DNA of 64,000 nt from Ehretia macrophylla (lineage: Eukaryota > Streptophyta > Magnoliopsida > Boraginales > Ehretiaceae). The DNA is taken from positions 6,646,501-6,710,500 of the forward strand of contig CM075770.1 in assembly GCA_037974665.1 (NCBI GenBank). Reading direction: 5' to 3'. The notes beneath the pieces were generated by a model, which was given only the letters and a program-made list of their open reading frames with translations, was not told where the DNA came from and did no database searches. Shown piece by piece: positions 11,347 to 23,415 of this stretch (the first letter of the stretch is position 1; every line of letters starts with the position of its first letter). A program made the position numbers and the translations under genes.

Positions 11347-13574
11347 GTATGTAATGCACATTTATGACAGGTAATATATCACAGTAGGAGGAAAACAAAG
11401 TAGGTTGCCTTCGGACAGTCATAAGATTGCACATTGACCAAGTAAACAAGCAAGGCACGATAAGACATGAAATTTCACTTGAAAAGCATATAGAGTTATA
11501 TGAAAATTAAACGGGTAGCCATGTAACACATGTAAAATAGGCCATATAACTCATTACGAAGCCCACGTGATTAAGTGATAAGATTATTCAACATGCATTG
11601 ACATCAACATGGGTTCGGGTGCAAGAAAAGCTTATTTGTCAACATGCAATGGTCAAAATCACATTTGAAGTTATAAGACATTTACGGGCAACCCACTAAG
11701 CACATAATTTCCACACAATATCCAAATGATCAACACTTAGCAAGACTACCTAGTCATTAGGGTTTCCGTTTCATGCTTAACCGTGTGATTAAGCCCTAGG
11801 TCAACTCAAGATCATTCTCAAGTCATGCATCATTCAATTCAAACATCCTCAAGGACTCAAAACAGCCCACACAACATCCCAACACCACAATTCCAAGCAA
11901 TTAGTACCACAAGAGAGGTTACAACAATTTTCCAAGCATATAACTAAGTGAAACTTTTACTGCAATAGGCTGTTTTCTCACAATCAATAGGATAAACAAA
12001 CAATATCCAAATCTAGTGAATAAGATGTAAAATTAAAGCTTAAGAAGTTAACTAAAATCAGAAACAAGCCTTGCATCAATTGGAGTTCGGGATCATTAGA
12101 TATAGCCGAAACAGTGGAATAGCACAAAACTGTTCCGATTTACACACATTTCGATAATTGATGTTTTTGAGGTCCTTAGGATCAGATTCAGCCTTAGTCC
12201 ATTTCTGACAAAAATGTCCAAAACTGAAAAATATAGCAGCATCCCAATTTTCATGCATTTTGGACATCATTAACTAAGTAAAATCTGGTTCGTTCTACAT
12301 GGTCAGTGCATCTGTCAAAACCTGCTTCATTTTTTCAGATTTCCAGATTTGGACACATTTTAAAGATTTGCCATTTTTAGGACTTTAGAGTCAAAATTAG
12401 CTTCGGCCTATTTCTGTGAAAAATGTTCAAAACTGTCCAAAATAGTGACCTAGAAATTTTCAAGCATTTGCAACATCATTTGCCTAGCTAAAATTACCTC
12501 GAAACAGACTGGTCAGAGAGTTGTCAACAATCCGACTTCACCTATCACCACTTTCAAGCCAAGATCTTGCCATGCATGGTTGTTTAAGCTCATGAACGAA
12601 CATAAAACTCAAGTACAGAAGCAAATACATACTTTAATGAGCATGCATGTGGATTTTTGAAGGATTTTCAAAAGGTTTTAGCCCTCACCTTAGCAAACAA
12701 CCAAGAAGATGCACAAAAACTTGTTGAAGCTCAAATCTCTTTTTCTTCTTGCTTAGCCGAGATTCCAACTTGGTTTTCTCCATTTTTCCTAGCCTAGTGA
12801 TAAATCTCTTAGTACATGCATGAGGTTAGAACAAGAAGAAAAGAAATGGAAGCTAGGAAACTCACCAAGGATGAAAATGGTGACTCAAAATGCTTGCATG
12901 TGTGTTTCTTGCATCCTAGCCTGCTTGGGTGAGTTTCTTTGCTTGTTGTGTCTCTTGATGCACCATAGGATGATGAAGATGAGCTAATGGATGAAGAAAC
13001 TCAGCCCAAAACCGAGATGGAGAGAGAAGAATGAGAGGGAGAGAGAGAAATGTGAGGAGAATGAGAGAAATGAAAGAAAAATGAGGCTTTTTGCAAAAGT
13101 TGATGCATGGGTTCAGCCTTGGGCTTAGCAATTCTGATTTTTATGTCTTGAAGAGGCATTTTGAAATTCCTAGCATGGTGAAGGAGGACTTGGTGGAAAA
13201 TGGTGTGCATTGGATAGGGTTTTGGGGCTATTTTTTATGCATTGTGTTATTAAATTGTCATAGATTGTCTAGGGTAGAATATTTTTTGTTCAAAACTTGC
13301 TCAAGACTTTGATATGGCCGAGAAATGCAATGAAAAATCTGAAATTTCAGATTTAAGTTAATACATTTTAGATTATAATAAGTGTGAAATTTGAGGTGCA
13401 TTGGTTTTGGGTGAGAATAAAGAATAAATAATGTTTAGGTGTTTGTGTAGATTGAATTGTTTATTGTTAGTGGATTTTGTAGAGATTTGAATTAGGATTA
13501 TCATAATAGTTAGTGGTGTTTGTAGGATTATTTTATTGTCTAATGCTTTGTGTAAGATTCTTTATTGATTAGCG

Positions 13575-14030
13575 TGTGGACACGATTTCCTATGTCTATG
13601 ACACGTACTACGAGACACGCACAAAAATTAATATGGGGCACGAATCACGAGGTAGACACGAACTACGAGGTAAGACACGAACTTCAAGGCTAAGGTACGT
13701 ACTTCAAGACTAATGCACGTAATCCTAAGTGAATGCACGTAAACCAATGCAAGGCACGTAATTCAATACAATGTACGCAAATCGAGGTACGACTCTTAAA
13801 CCTAGGTTAGGGCACGCAATTCAAGGTCAGTGCACACAAATCGAGGTATCGCACTTAAATCGAAGTCAGGGCACGTAAGTCGGGATTAGGGCACATAATT
13901 CTAGGTCGAGGCACGAATGATGAGGTATGCACGAAAACCAAGACAGGGCACGTAATCCAAGGTCAGTCATATCATTCTTGGTCTATGGCACACAAATCAA
14001 GGTATGACACGTTATTCGGGGTCGGGCCTC
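13575..14030 (-). repeat. Degenerate CACGTA-core repeat cluster at LTR 5' end
   Basis: About 450 bp made of imperfect 15-26 bp units such as GGCACGTAATTCAATG, GGCACGTAAGTCGGG and GACACGAACTACGAGG. Many units carry an ACGT core, the sequence bound by plant bZIP factors, but binding here is inference. In element sense the cluster is at the very start of the LTR (U3), upstream of the pyrimidine-rich tract, where enhancers are expected. Confidence 0.6.
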
Positions 14031-14033
14031 ACA

Positions 14034-14045
14034 TCTCCCCTCCTT
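14034..14045 (-). other. Polypurine tract
   Basis: On the minus strand this reads AAGGAGGGGAGA and abuts the TGTGAGG start of the 3' LTR. That is the expected position and composition of the primer for plus-strand DNA synthesis in an LTR element. Confidence 0.85.
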
Positions 14046-16807
14046 AAAAGAATTTCGTCCCGAAATTCATTCTTGCCTATTGAGGTCATTTAGACGGATT
14101 CTGACCATTGTTATTTTCCAACTCCAGGTCGTCCTTAGCTCTGTGGTCTCTCTTACCACAATGAATTCACTTCCTAGCTTTCTCCAATCGTTAGTTCAGT
14201 GTGACCTCTACATTTACAGCTCTTTCCTTGAACGACTCTATTCTCCATTTGGTCTTAAGGTCAAGTTCATTAACTAAGGTTAGAGTCTGCAAACATAGTC
14301 ATCAAAGCTGCATCGGTATTCTAACAATATCACTATAACTCCAAAATCATGACTCATGTTGTATCAATCTTGCATTCATACTTCAAAAGGAATATCACAA
14401 TAATTCCATGATCCTAGGGTGATATACGCTAATTTCAAGATGATAGGTCTATATCCGATTTACATATCATATCTACTAGCTTCAAATTGTTAGCACGTAA
14501 GACATACATATGTTATGGATTATTTTCACGATATGACCCTATTTTTAAGAAGAACTCACCAAACAAACTAATCCATCTCAAACTGTCATCTATCGATAGT
14601 ATCGTAGTCCCTATCTCGTAGGTACATTGGATTAACAAGTCTTCTAATGACAAGTCTCCCGGTTATAAACTCCTATTCACTAACATCCTTTCCCAGCTTC
14701 GTTAACCTTTACGCTTGTAATCAAGAAGAAAGACCGTTGAGATTCGTTAAACTCAAACTCTAAGGTTTATTAGGCACCACCAACAAATTGCCATCGAAAT
14801 TGCATGAGTAAACTAATTATGTAGCACTAGTTCAACTTTTCAAGTAAGCTTCATCAGCTTGTGATCCACAATTTATTCCCATATTCAAATCTCTATTTTC
14901 AAGTCACAAGGCTTCAGAATTTTCTTTTAATCTTATCCAAAACTCCTAAGGCGAATAGTTTCAACCTCAAATAATTCTCACTCACCTTAATCCAAGGTTA
15001 CGTCATACTTAAGAAGACAATGGTCTTACTCACTTAGCGACCTAGTCATTCTTTCGAACACTTAATGCCCGCCAATATATCTTCGACATTAATGTTACTA
15101 AGATGGGTTTATCGCCATGTAAGTGATATCAATGCTCTACTAGGTTACCGGCCGTACAACAACAATCCTAGGACTATAAATGGGTACTGAAATGACCGAG
15201 CTCATAAAATACTTACACGAGATAACTTCAAGGTTGTATCAACATAAGAATTATGACCACGAGGCATCCTTCAATATAACCTAATAGAACTTCAAAAGTA
15301 ATCAACCATTTATTTAACTATTACTACAAGATTCACCCCTCTTATTCAACGACCACAATTCGAAGTCTACCGATCGCTAGTTTCTAGATGTAAAACGGTG
15401 CACATAGATACGGTGGTCTAACAATAGTCTTTTGGGTTATCATGACTCTGATTCATCTCTATCTTACTCTCTTCATTTACATGTTCAACTAGCTAAGAGC
15501 ATCAAGACTCATCGACCTTAGGTCCTAGGGTTTACTATGAATCATCATGCATACTCACTATTAGCTATTTAGGGTTTCAAATCATACCCTAACAACTCCA
15601 CTTTGCAACCAGATGTTTAATATCATTTCCATGGTTTATATAATAGGTCCATCGGTCTTACTTAGGGATATATGCTATCTAACATCCTCTAGGGTATCCA
15701 AACATCGAGTGCATAGATTGACTTACTTGCATATTTACAGCTAAGTTCGGGGGACACCAAACTAATACCGTGTTTCTTAATATCACAAATATCCAACTTA
15801 GGACCTTAGCAACGTTAGTCATCTAATGCATAATTCAATACCTTAAACTTCTATTCGACCTAACATTTAGGTGTAGTCCTCCGAACACAAGTTCTAGCTA
15901 CGTGAATTCCTCGATTCCAACATCTCTGTATCTTGTTATACCAAAGAACCATCAACCTTGTTAAACTTGGTCTCCATAGTTGCCTACATGTCTTGAGGTT
16001 ATCCATTGTTAAGTTACTTAAACACACTATTCATGCCTTAATAATCTAACTCCTATCGTCAATTTCCACGAGTTCATCTCTTAATTTCTAGGTCACAATC
16101 TTACCATTGAGTGAACTTGAAACTCGTTAATATACACCTTATTAGGTTCAACAATGCTTAATCTCAATCAAGTAAGGATTCGATCATATAAATAGTCTAT
16201 TATACCATTTCAAGATATAAGAATTTGATTCAAAAGCAACTCCTAAGTCAAACTTCCATTATAAGCATATGAACATATATATACTACTCCACATGTCCAA
16301 TAGTAAATTCTTATATCTAAGGAAAGTTGTATGTCCTTAACATTTATTTTTGAACCACAAGTAGGAGAACGGATTAATAGAATCAAGAACTTTATAGCTA
16401 TAAAATTGATAACTTAATCACATGACTAAGTATTCCAAAGATAACGAGATAATTTTACCTCAACAATTATACTTGTGCTATGCATTTTATATATATATAC
16501 ATATCCAATAATACATACGATCCATCGAGTACCTGTAAAGATGCCAGAATTCTCTAACCAAGCCTTTTCGTTCGTCCTGCACAAATTTACTTCCCTGAAA
16601 GTCCTAATCCTAACTATCTATGTGTATAAACAGTCATTCACGGTTATATAACATGCACATGTATCAAGGAAGGAGTATAAAAGCATGCATGCATTATCGA
16701 AGTCACTAACGTGTCGGTGTGCATGACACATAATACATATGGTCCACAAGGCACATAATATTCAAAGCAATTAAAGCACATTAGCACACATATAATCAAG
16801 ACATCAT

Positions 16808-16854
16808 AATTACCTTAGGGCTTCTACCCATGGTCCGAGAGTTGAACCCGACTA
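16808..16854 (-). other. Conserved leader segment downstream of the PBS
   Basis: In element sense this reads TCGGGTTCAACTCTCGGACC, then ATGGGTAGAAGCCCTAAGG. It is almost identical to 31444-31490 in the element with gag. Conservation in a non-coding element points to a transcript function such as packaging or dimerisation; that function is inferred. Confidence 0.55.
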
Positions 16855-16873
16855 ATGCCTAGTTAGTAACTAA

Positions 16874-16885
16874 GCTCTGATACCA
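16874..16885 (-). other. Primer binding site, initiator-Met tRNA type
   Basis: The minus strand reads TGGTATCAGAGC, complementary to the 3' end of plant initiator-Met tRNA. It lies 13 bases inside the right LTR edge, a usual distance for plant Ty3/gypsy elements. It fixes the orientation of the element as minus. Confidence 0.9.
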
Positions 16886-16898
16886 TTCTAATATAAGG

Positions 16899-16929
16899 TG
16901 TCATGCCCCAACCCAGCCTATAAAGGTTA
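16899..16929 (-). repeat. 5' LTR of the LARD-like element, outer 31 bp
   Basis: TGTCATGCCCCAACCCAGCC followed by TATAAAGGTTA, matching 10194-10224 with few differences. It is cut off from the rest of its LTR by the nested insertion at 16930. GGTTA at 16925-16929 is the left target copy of that insertion. Confidence 0.92.
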
Positions 16930-18534
16930 TGTGAAACCCCAGTTTTAGTCTTTATCTCGATTTGCGTGTCTTTATCTCGTTTTGCGTGAATTGACCTGTT
17001 TATGGGCTATATGACTTAGAATGTGTTAAATATGTTATTAATAATCCTAATACATGCTAAGTGTGCATTCATGAAATTTTCATAAAAAACGGAATTAGAA
17101 ATTTTATCGACGATTTTTGTGAATAGTATTTTGAACACTTGTCCGCTAAAATTTTTACAGGGGTGTTTTAAACATTTTAAAACCTAGTATTCCATTATTA
17201 ATAGACCCATGTTTGATAAAAATTGATTCTGAAACGGAATAGTAATTTAATAGACTTTTCGGGCGAAAAGTACTGTTTTTGAGCCAAATAGTAATTTCTT
17301 CTAAACTCGATTCTTGCATTGACTTTCATTGACCTAGTATATATTATTATAAATGTATTTATATGTGGTATTAAATGATTTTAGATTAATTGTGCATTCA
17401 AAAGACATTTGAAAATAAATAATATGACTTTTCACCTTCTTTTGCAAAAATCGCGTTTTAAGCCGACTCGGGTGAAATTGTTTGAATGTAAAACTTCTTG
17501 TCACCTAAAAATAAACTACTTGAGATAGTTTAGGTGTTGCATAATTAATTTGAGCAAGAGTAGTCAAGAAAATGAATTAAAAGACAAGAAAACACTAAAA
17601 ATAATTAGTTTCCACTTTGACTTTCTTTTATTTATTTGACCTTTGCTTAATATATCATCAACACACATTAAAAACAAAGCAAAACACCTCCAAAAACACA
17701 CACAAAACCGTGGTTCTTTGTAGGAGAAAGATGAAGACATTTTTCAAAGGTTTTCAAGCATTTTTCACATAGATTTTGCAATTCAAGTCCAAATCACTTC
17801 ATTCAAAGCTTGATTTCACTTGTTTGGCACCCATTCTACACATTTCTTGCATCAAAACACATCAAAGGTGAGAGAAAAATTCTGGATCTCAAAACTCATT
17901 TTTATGTTTTTGCTCATAACTGCATTTTGAACCGTTAGAATGTTAATCTGATGTTAGATTATTGCTCCATGCATGCTAGGGATCGTTTATGTGTATTACT
18001 ATGAGATTTGAGATATTGTAGCGAAATTATTTATTTTCGGGTATTGAAAGTTGATAGAATGGCTTTTTGAGGATTATTTCGAGTTGTTGTGGTTGGAATC
18101 GATTGCCGTTGATTTCTAAAAAATTATTAATTACGTGGTAATGCCGTTATAATGCCGAATTTTTGATTATGATGTTTGGGTGAAAATCCAGAAATTTCAG
18201 CCTAGGTGCCTTGAGGTTTTAGGGTTGTTGGGCTTGATTTTGAGGTGTCTTGGTTGGTTTCCGAGAAGGCTAATGTAGTTGATCGAATGGGTGAGTGTTT
18301 GAAACTGATTTGGGGTTGTTTGGAATAGTAGAATGTAAGATATGATTATTTGAAGTTTAGGTTATCTTTCTTTAAATTATTGAATTGAGCCTTAGTTGAT
18401 CGGGTGTGGTTTGAGTGATTGAATGGTGAGTTGTTGATGGGTAAACTAGGGGTTTGATTGTGTGTTTAATGCATGTTCGTTTGGATGGCCTACTTTGTCA
18501 TCTAACTTAGTTATTTGTTGTTAATTGACTATTG

Positions 18535-18615
18535 ATGTTATTATGATGATAATATGATTATTAATGATGATAATATGATTATTGATGATGATTGATAGTT
18601 ATTGATTGATGATTA
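18535..18615 (+). repeat. ATG/ATA-rich microsatellite
   Basis: Imperfect repeats of TTATGATGATAATATGATTA and TTGATGATGATTGATAG units within the family III LTR. Simple sequence; no function is suggested. Confidence 0.7.
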
Positions 18616-18901
18616 ATGCCGGGAGGTAGGTAGTTCTGCTAGACTGTCCTCTTGTGAATGATTGATGTTTATTATTATTGTTGAGTCTTTGGTATGTGTG
18701 TGCCACTTCTTGGGCAGCATCAGGCTGTCGGGTTGATAACAGCATGACTACCAGAGACTGCCTCCAGCTCGCACGATGGAGGTGTCATGGAGGGAGAGGT
18801 TATTGGGGTACCTCGGGTGCGTGAGTTTATGGGAGTCACAAGAAAGCTGTTATGATCGTAATGGTGATTGGAGCTACACCAACTAGTGTATCCTTTATTG
18901 A

Positions 18902-19165
18902 ATGGTCATTATGGATTATGTGATGATAGTATTATTGATGTTATTGTGTGTTTACTTGCTCAAAGGATTAAATCCAAGGAGCATAGTGAATACTGTTGAA
19001 ATCTATCGGATCCTCGCTGGGCTTATTTTGTATAAGCTCACTCTCTATTATTGCATGCATACAGGTGTACTTTCGCAGGATTACGGGTACGTGCCTCCTG
19101 AAGAGAAGAATGTGGAAAATGTGCTTTATATGGACAAGTCCTATGTGCCAAAGTCTTGTCATTGA
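18902..19165 (+). CDS. 87-codon ORF with acidic tail in family III LTR
   Basis: Begins at a real ATG and runs to TGA at 19163-19165. The first ~55 codons contain a hydrophobic stretch (YVMIVLLMLLCVYLLKGL). The frame passes through ACAG at 19061-19064 into a part read as QDYGYVPPEEKNVENV, which resembles in position and character the acidic micro-ORF of family I (EQVPEDDV). So it could be one unspliced frame, or only its 3' part (19067-19165) could be an exon. No known domain. One copy only, so conservation cannot be judged here. Confidence 0.25.
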   Translation: MVIMDYVMIVLLMLLCVYLLKGLNPRSIVNTVEIYRILAGLILYKLTLYYCMHTGVLSQDYGYVPPEEKNVENVLYMDKSYVPKSCH

Positions 19166-20210
19166 TGTCTGAGATGTAGTTCTCTTTTGTTATCTTGTAT
19201 ATTAAAACTAGATGTTTTGTATTTACTTAGAAGTTTATGATGTATAATATGTTGTAAAGATAATAAATTAAATGTTGTAGCTTAGTAGTCTTGGTTGGGA
19301 ACATGATTAGGTTGGTAGGTAGGCTATAATCTATTTTGGAAGTGTATGTTATATAGTAAATGTATTATGTTGGAACGGAGGCGCATAACTATGAATGAGT
19401 TGATGAAAGAATGTTTAATGTATGAAATGGTTGCGTTGTATGTTGTTAATTTGATTGTGGAGTTGGTTGGTGAATTGTGGAGTTTGATGTATGTTGTTAT
19501 TAAGGGTTGGTTTAGTGCCCTGATGTTCATGTTACTGTCGTTATGCTGCCGAAATTCCATTGCGTCCTGATTGATTGTAAGAGGGGTCGAGTTGGGGCGT
19601 GACATGTTAGACTAGGGTGTGATCTAAACATTCAAGTCACGTCTCATACTTAACCGTTCATGAAGCTTTAACACTTAATGTTTTGGCCTAAACTCTAAAT
19701 TTTTTTGATAAACCGGCAGCATAACGGCTGTAATTGGGCTCTTTGGTTTGACCTAATTCTTTAAACGACTCAATTATTCCAATCATTAATCCAATTCCAT
19801 TAGGGACTCCTATTTGTCACCAACCGATTTTCCTATTTGTTTATCTTGAAAGTCTCGTTTGGTTAATAAGCCTAACATGATAACTATGTCCCGTTTATTT
19901 GTCAATTTTCTATCATGCAAGTACCTATTATCCTTTAGTTTGCAAATGAACACCTAAGTAAAATTAGACAGAATTAACTTAGTTGATTGGTCATCTAGTG
20001 GTTTGAATGCCTACGATAACTACTAATTAAGGAAACGAAAGCAAACAACCAAATAAAAGTTCGTCCGGTTATAGATAGTACAATCCCAGAAGTAGACCCA
20101 AATTACAACATGGTCATTTACATCAATAAAATGAATAGTTTACAATCAAACACAACATCCATATACCAACCACTTTCAGGCAAAGCACAAAAGCACGTAG
20201 GGATAGGCAA

Positions 20211-20270
20211 TCACTCCAAGGAATCATCGTTAGGCACATCTTCCTTGGGTACCTGTTCTTGATCTTCTTC
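20211..20270 (-). CDS. Acidic micro-ORF in family I LTR (putative exon)
   Basis: EEDQEQVPKEDVPNDDSLE and a stop after TTTTATCATCTCAG|GT. Compared with the sister LTR (10826-10885) it has K-E for E-D in the middle; the frame is intact. Same caveats as for the sister copy: no ATG, expression unknown. Confidence 0.33.
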   Translation of the reverse strand, partial: EEDQEQVPKEDVPNDDSLE

Positions 20271-20646
20271 ACCTGAGATGATAAAAGAGAGTGAGTCCTT
20301 ATGAACTCAGCGAGGGGGAACGAAAAATAGGTTTTGAAACTCATTTTCCGATTCAACTTATGAAAATCCTTTTGCAAGCATGAATATAACAGTAATATAA
20401 GTATAGAAACAGAAATACCATTCTTTCCTCCCCGAGGTTCTCTAGGAACCAAGCAAGAATACTTATACACATAGTAAAAAGGATACAGTGAGCTTTTGCT
20501 CTCAGATCAGTTTCAGAATCAGATGTTGCGGTCGACTTCAAATATCCCCAAAACACGCCAGGTGGGTGTACTCCGGATGTACCCCGAAATCCTACGACCC
20601 AACTTTCCGAGGAAGTCTAGCCCCCAAGCAAGAGAGGGAATGGGAC

Positions 20647-20731
20647 CATGGTAGTCACGGGTGCACCGGTAAGCCCGATAATGCCCGGTGTGCATGATCG
20701 CTACCATGCCGATAGGAAAGGTTGCAACCTT
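20647..20731 (-). promoter_or_regulatory. LTR palindrome plus hairpin module
   Basis: Outer hairpin arms CATGGTAG (20647-20654) and CTACCATG (20701-20708) are perfect complements. The 14 bp palindrome AAGGTTGCAACCTT is at 20718-20731. Inner arms pair imperfectly (GTGCACCGG against CCCGGTGTGC). Confidence 0.62.
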
Positions 20732-22961
20732 GTATGCAATGCATATTTATGATAGGTAATATATCACAGTAGGAGGACGACAAAGTAGGTTGCCTCCGGA
20801 CAGTCATAAGATTGCGCATTGACAGGTAAACAAGCAAGGCACGATAAGACAGGAACTTTCACTTGAAAGGCATATAGAGTTATATGAAAATTAAACGGGC
20901 AGCCATGTAACACATGTAAAACAGGCCATATAACTCATTACGTAGCCCACGTGATCAAGTGATAAGATTATTCAACATGCAATGACATCAACATGGGTTC
21001 GGGTGCAAGAAAAACTTATTTGTCAACATGCAATGGTCAAAATCACATTTGAAGTTATAAGACATTTACGGGCAGCCCACTAAGCATATAATTTCCACAC
21101 AATATCCAAATGATCAACACTTAGCAAGACTACCTAGTCATTAGGGTTTCTGTTTCATGCTTAACCGTGTGATTGAACCCTAAGTCAACTCAAGATCATT
21201 CTCAAGTCATGCATCATTCAATTCAAACATTCTCAAGTACTCAAAACAGTCCACACAACATCCCAACACCACAATTCCAAGCAATTAGTACCACAAGAGA
21301 GGTTACAACAATTTTCCAAGCATATAACTAAGTGAAACCTTTACTGCAATAGGCTGTTTTCTCACAATCAATAGGATAATCAAACAATCTCCAAATCCGG
21401 TGAATAAGATTTCAAATTAAAGCTTAAGAAGTTAAATAAAATCAGAAACAAACCTTGCATCAATTGGAGTTCGGGATCATTAGATATAGCCGAAACAGTG
21501 GGATAGCACAAAACTGTCCAGATTTGCACACATTTCGATAATTGACGTTTGTGAGGACCTTAGGGTCAGATTCAGCCTTAGTCCATTTCTGACAAAAATG
21601 TCCATAACTGAAACATCTAGAAGCACACCAATTTTCATGCATTTTGGACATCATTAACTAAGTCAAATCTGGTTCGTTCTACAAGGTCAGTGCATATGCC
21701 AAAACCTGCTTCATTTTTCCAGATTTCCAGATTTGGTCACATTTTAAAGATTTGCCATTTTGAGGACCTTAGAGTCGAAATTAGCTTTGGCCTATTTCTG
21801 CGAAAAATGTTCACAACTGTACAAACTGGTGACCTACCAATTTTCAAGCATTTATAACATCATTTTCCTAGCTAAACTTACCTCAAAACAGACTGGTCAG
21901 AGAGCTATCAACAATCCGACTTCACCTATCACCACTTTCAAGCCAAGATCTTGCCATGCATGGTTGTTTAAGCTCATGAACGAACATAAAACTCAAGTAC
22001 AGAAGCAAAGACATACTTTAATGAGCATGCATGTGGATTTTTGAAGGATTTTCAAAAGGTTTTAGCCCTCACCTTAGCAAACAACCAAGAAGATGCACAA
22101 AAACTTGTTGAAGCTCAAATCTCTTCTTCTTCTTGCTTAGTCGAGATTCCAACTTGGTTTTCTCTATTTTTCCTAGCCTAGTGATCAATCTCTTAGTACA
22201 TGCATGAGGTTAGAACAAGAAGAAAAGAAATGGAAGCTAGGAAACTCACCAAGGCCGAAAATGGTGACTCAAAATGCTTGAATGTGTGTTTCTTGCATCC
22301 TAGCTTGCTTGGGTGAGTTTCTTTGCTTGTTGTTTGTCTTGATGCACCATAGGATGATGAAGATGAGCTAAGGGATGAAGAAACTCAGCCCAAAACCGAG
22401 ATGGAGAGAGAAGAATGAGAGGGAGAGAGAGAAATGTGAGGAGAATGAGAGAAATGAAAGAAAAATGAGGCTTTTTGCAAAAGTTGATGCATGGGTTCAG
22501 CCTTGAGCTTAGCAATTCTGATTTTTATGTCTTCAAGAGGCATTTTGAAATTCCTAGCATGGGCAAGGAGCACTTGGTCGAAAATGGTGTGCATTGGGTA
22601 GGGTTTTGGGGCTATTTTTTATGCATTGTGTCATTAAATTGTCATAGATTGTCTAGGGTATAATATTTTTTTTTCAAAACTTGCTCAAGACTTTGATATG
22701 GCCGAGAAATGCAATGAAAAATATGAAATTTCAGATTTAAGTTAATACATTTTAGATTATAATAAGTGTGGAATTTGAGGTACGTTGGTTTTGGGTGAGA
22801 ATAAAGAATAAAGAATGTTTAGGTGTTTGTGTAGATTGAATTGTTTATTGTTAGTGGATTTTGTAGAGATTTGAATTAGGATTATAATAATAGTTAGTGG
22901 TGTTTGTAGGATTATTTTATTGTCTTGTGCTTTGTGTAGGATTCTTTATTGATTAGCGTGG

Positions 22962-23415
22962 TGGCACGCTTTCCTAAGTCTAGGGCACGTACTACGAGAC
23001 ACACACAAAAATCAATATAGGGCACGAATCACGAGGTAGACACGAACTACGAGGTAAGACACGAACTTCAAGACTAATGAACGTACTTCAAGATAAATGC
23101 ACGCAATCCTAGGTAAATGCACGTAAACCAATGCAAGGCACGTAATTCAATGTAATACACGCAAATCGAGGTACGACTCTTAAGCCTAGGTTAAGGTACG
23201 CAGTTCAAGGTCAGTGCACACAAATCGAGGTATCACACTTAAATCGAAGTCAAGGCACATAAGTCAAGGATTAGGGCACATAATTTTAGGTCGAGGCACG
23301 AATGACGAGGCATGCACGAAAACCAAGACAGGGCACGTAATGTAAGGTCAGTCATATCATTCTTGGTCTATGGCACACAAATCAAGGTATGACACGTTAT
23401 TCGGGGTCGGGCCTC
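22962..23415 (-). repeat. Degenerate CACGTA-core repeat cluster at LTR 5' end
   Basis: Counterpart of 13575-14030, with units such as GGCACGTAATTCAATG and ACACGAACTACGAGGTAAG. The order of units agrees with the sister LTR, so the cluster predates the insertion. Confidence 0.6.

Larger units (their letters stand above)
10194..14033 (-). repeat. 3' LTR of the LARD-like element (left copy)
   Basis: Plus-strand ends are TGTCACGCCCCAACC and GGTCGGGCCTCACA; in element sense it runs TGTGAGGCCCGACC to GGTTGGGGCGTGACA. In element sense it contains a run of degenerate CACGTA-containing repeats (about 13575-14030), a pyrimidine-rich tract (13014-13086, purine on the plus strand) that resembles a plant Y-patch promoter element, the CCTACTTTGTT block (11387-11406), a palindrome and hairpin (11262-11346), an acidic micro-ORF (10826-10885) and a putative polyadenylation region near 10715-10735. 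Confidence 0.93.
14034..16898 (-). other. Non-coding interior of the LARD-like element
   Basis: 2865 bp between the two LTRs, AT-rich, with no long open frame on either strand and no recognisable Gag or Pol motif. The 3' end in element sense (plus 14034-14068) keeps a form typical of chromovirus 3' ends: an AATTTCGGGACGAAATTC inverted repeat, then TTTTAAGG and a purine run. The 5' end keeps a leader shared with the coding relative at 31444-31490. The same interior sequence reappears at 62484-64000, so it is a reproducible part of the element, not random decay. Confidence 0.8.
16930..19604 (+). mobile_element. Nested solo LTR, family III
   Basis: A 2675 bp block starting TGTGAAACCCCAG and ending GTTGGGGCGTGACA, inserted 31 bp into the right LTR of the larger element and flanked by GGTTA (16925-16929) and TGTTA (19605-19609), a 5 bp target duplication with one change. 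There is no interior or partner LTR, so it is solo. It must be younger than its host element. It shares with the other families a CCTACTTTGTCATCT block (18489-18503), a CTCGCTG block near 19013 and an acidic frame after ACAG at 19064. A TGATGATGATAATATGATTA-type microsatellite occupies about 18535-18615. Confidence 0.92.

Noticed and set aside
11755..11770. Telomere-like TTAGGGTTT.
   Set aside because: Occurs singly (for example CATTAGGGTTTCC in several LTRs), never as a tandem run.
13575..14030. Possible CRISPR-like direct repeats with spacers.
   Set aside because: Units are degenerate, variable in length and lie in the U3 end of an LTR in a plant genome; there are no uniform repeats or spacers.
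14080..14277. 65-codon plus-strand open frame at the edge of the LARD interior as a possible gene.
   Set aside because: It runs antisense to the element and overlaps the conserved 3' end; no domain, and not preserved at the equivalent place after 62484.
16874..16885. tRNA gene fragment near TGGTATCAGAGC.
   Set aside because: Only the 12-base complement of the initiator-Met tRNA 3' end is present, at the LTR boundary; it is a primer binding site.
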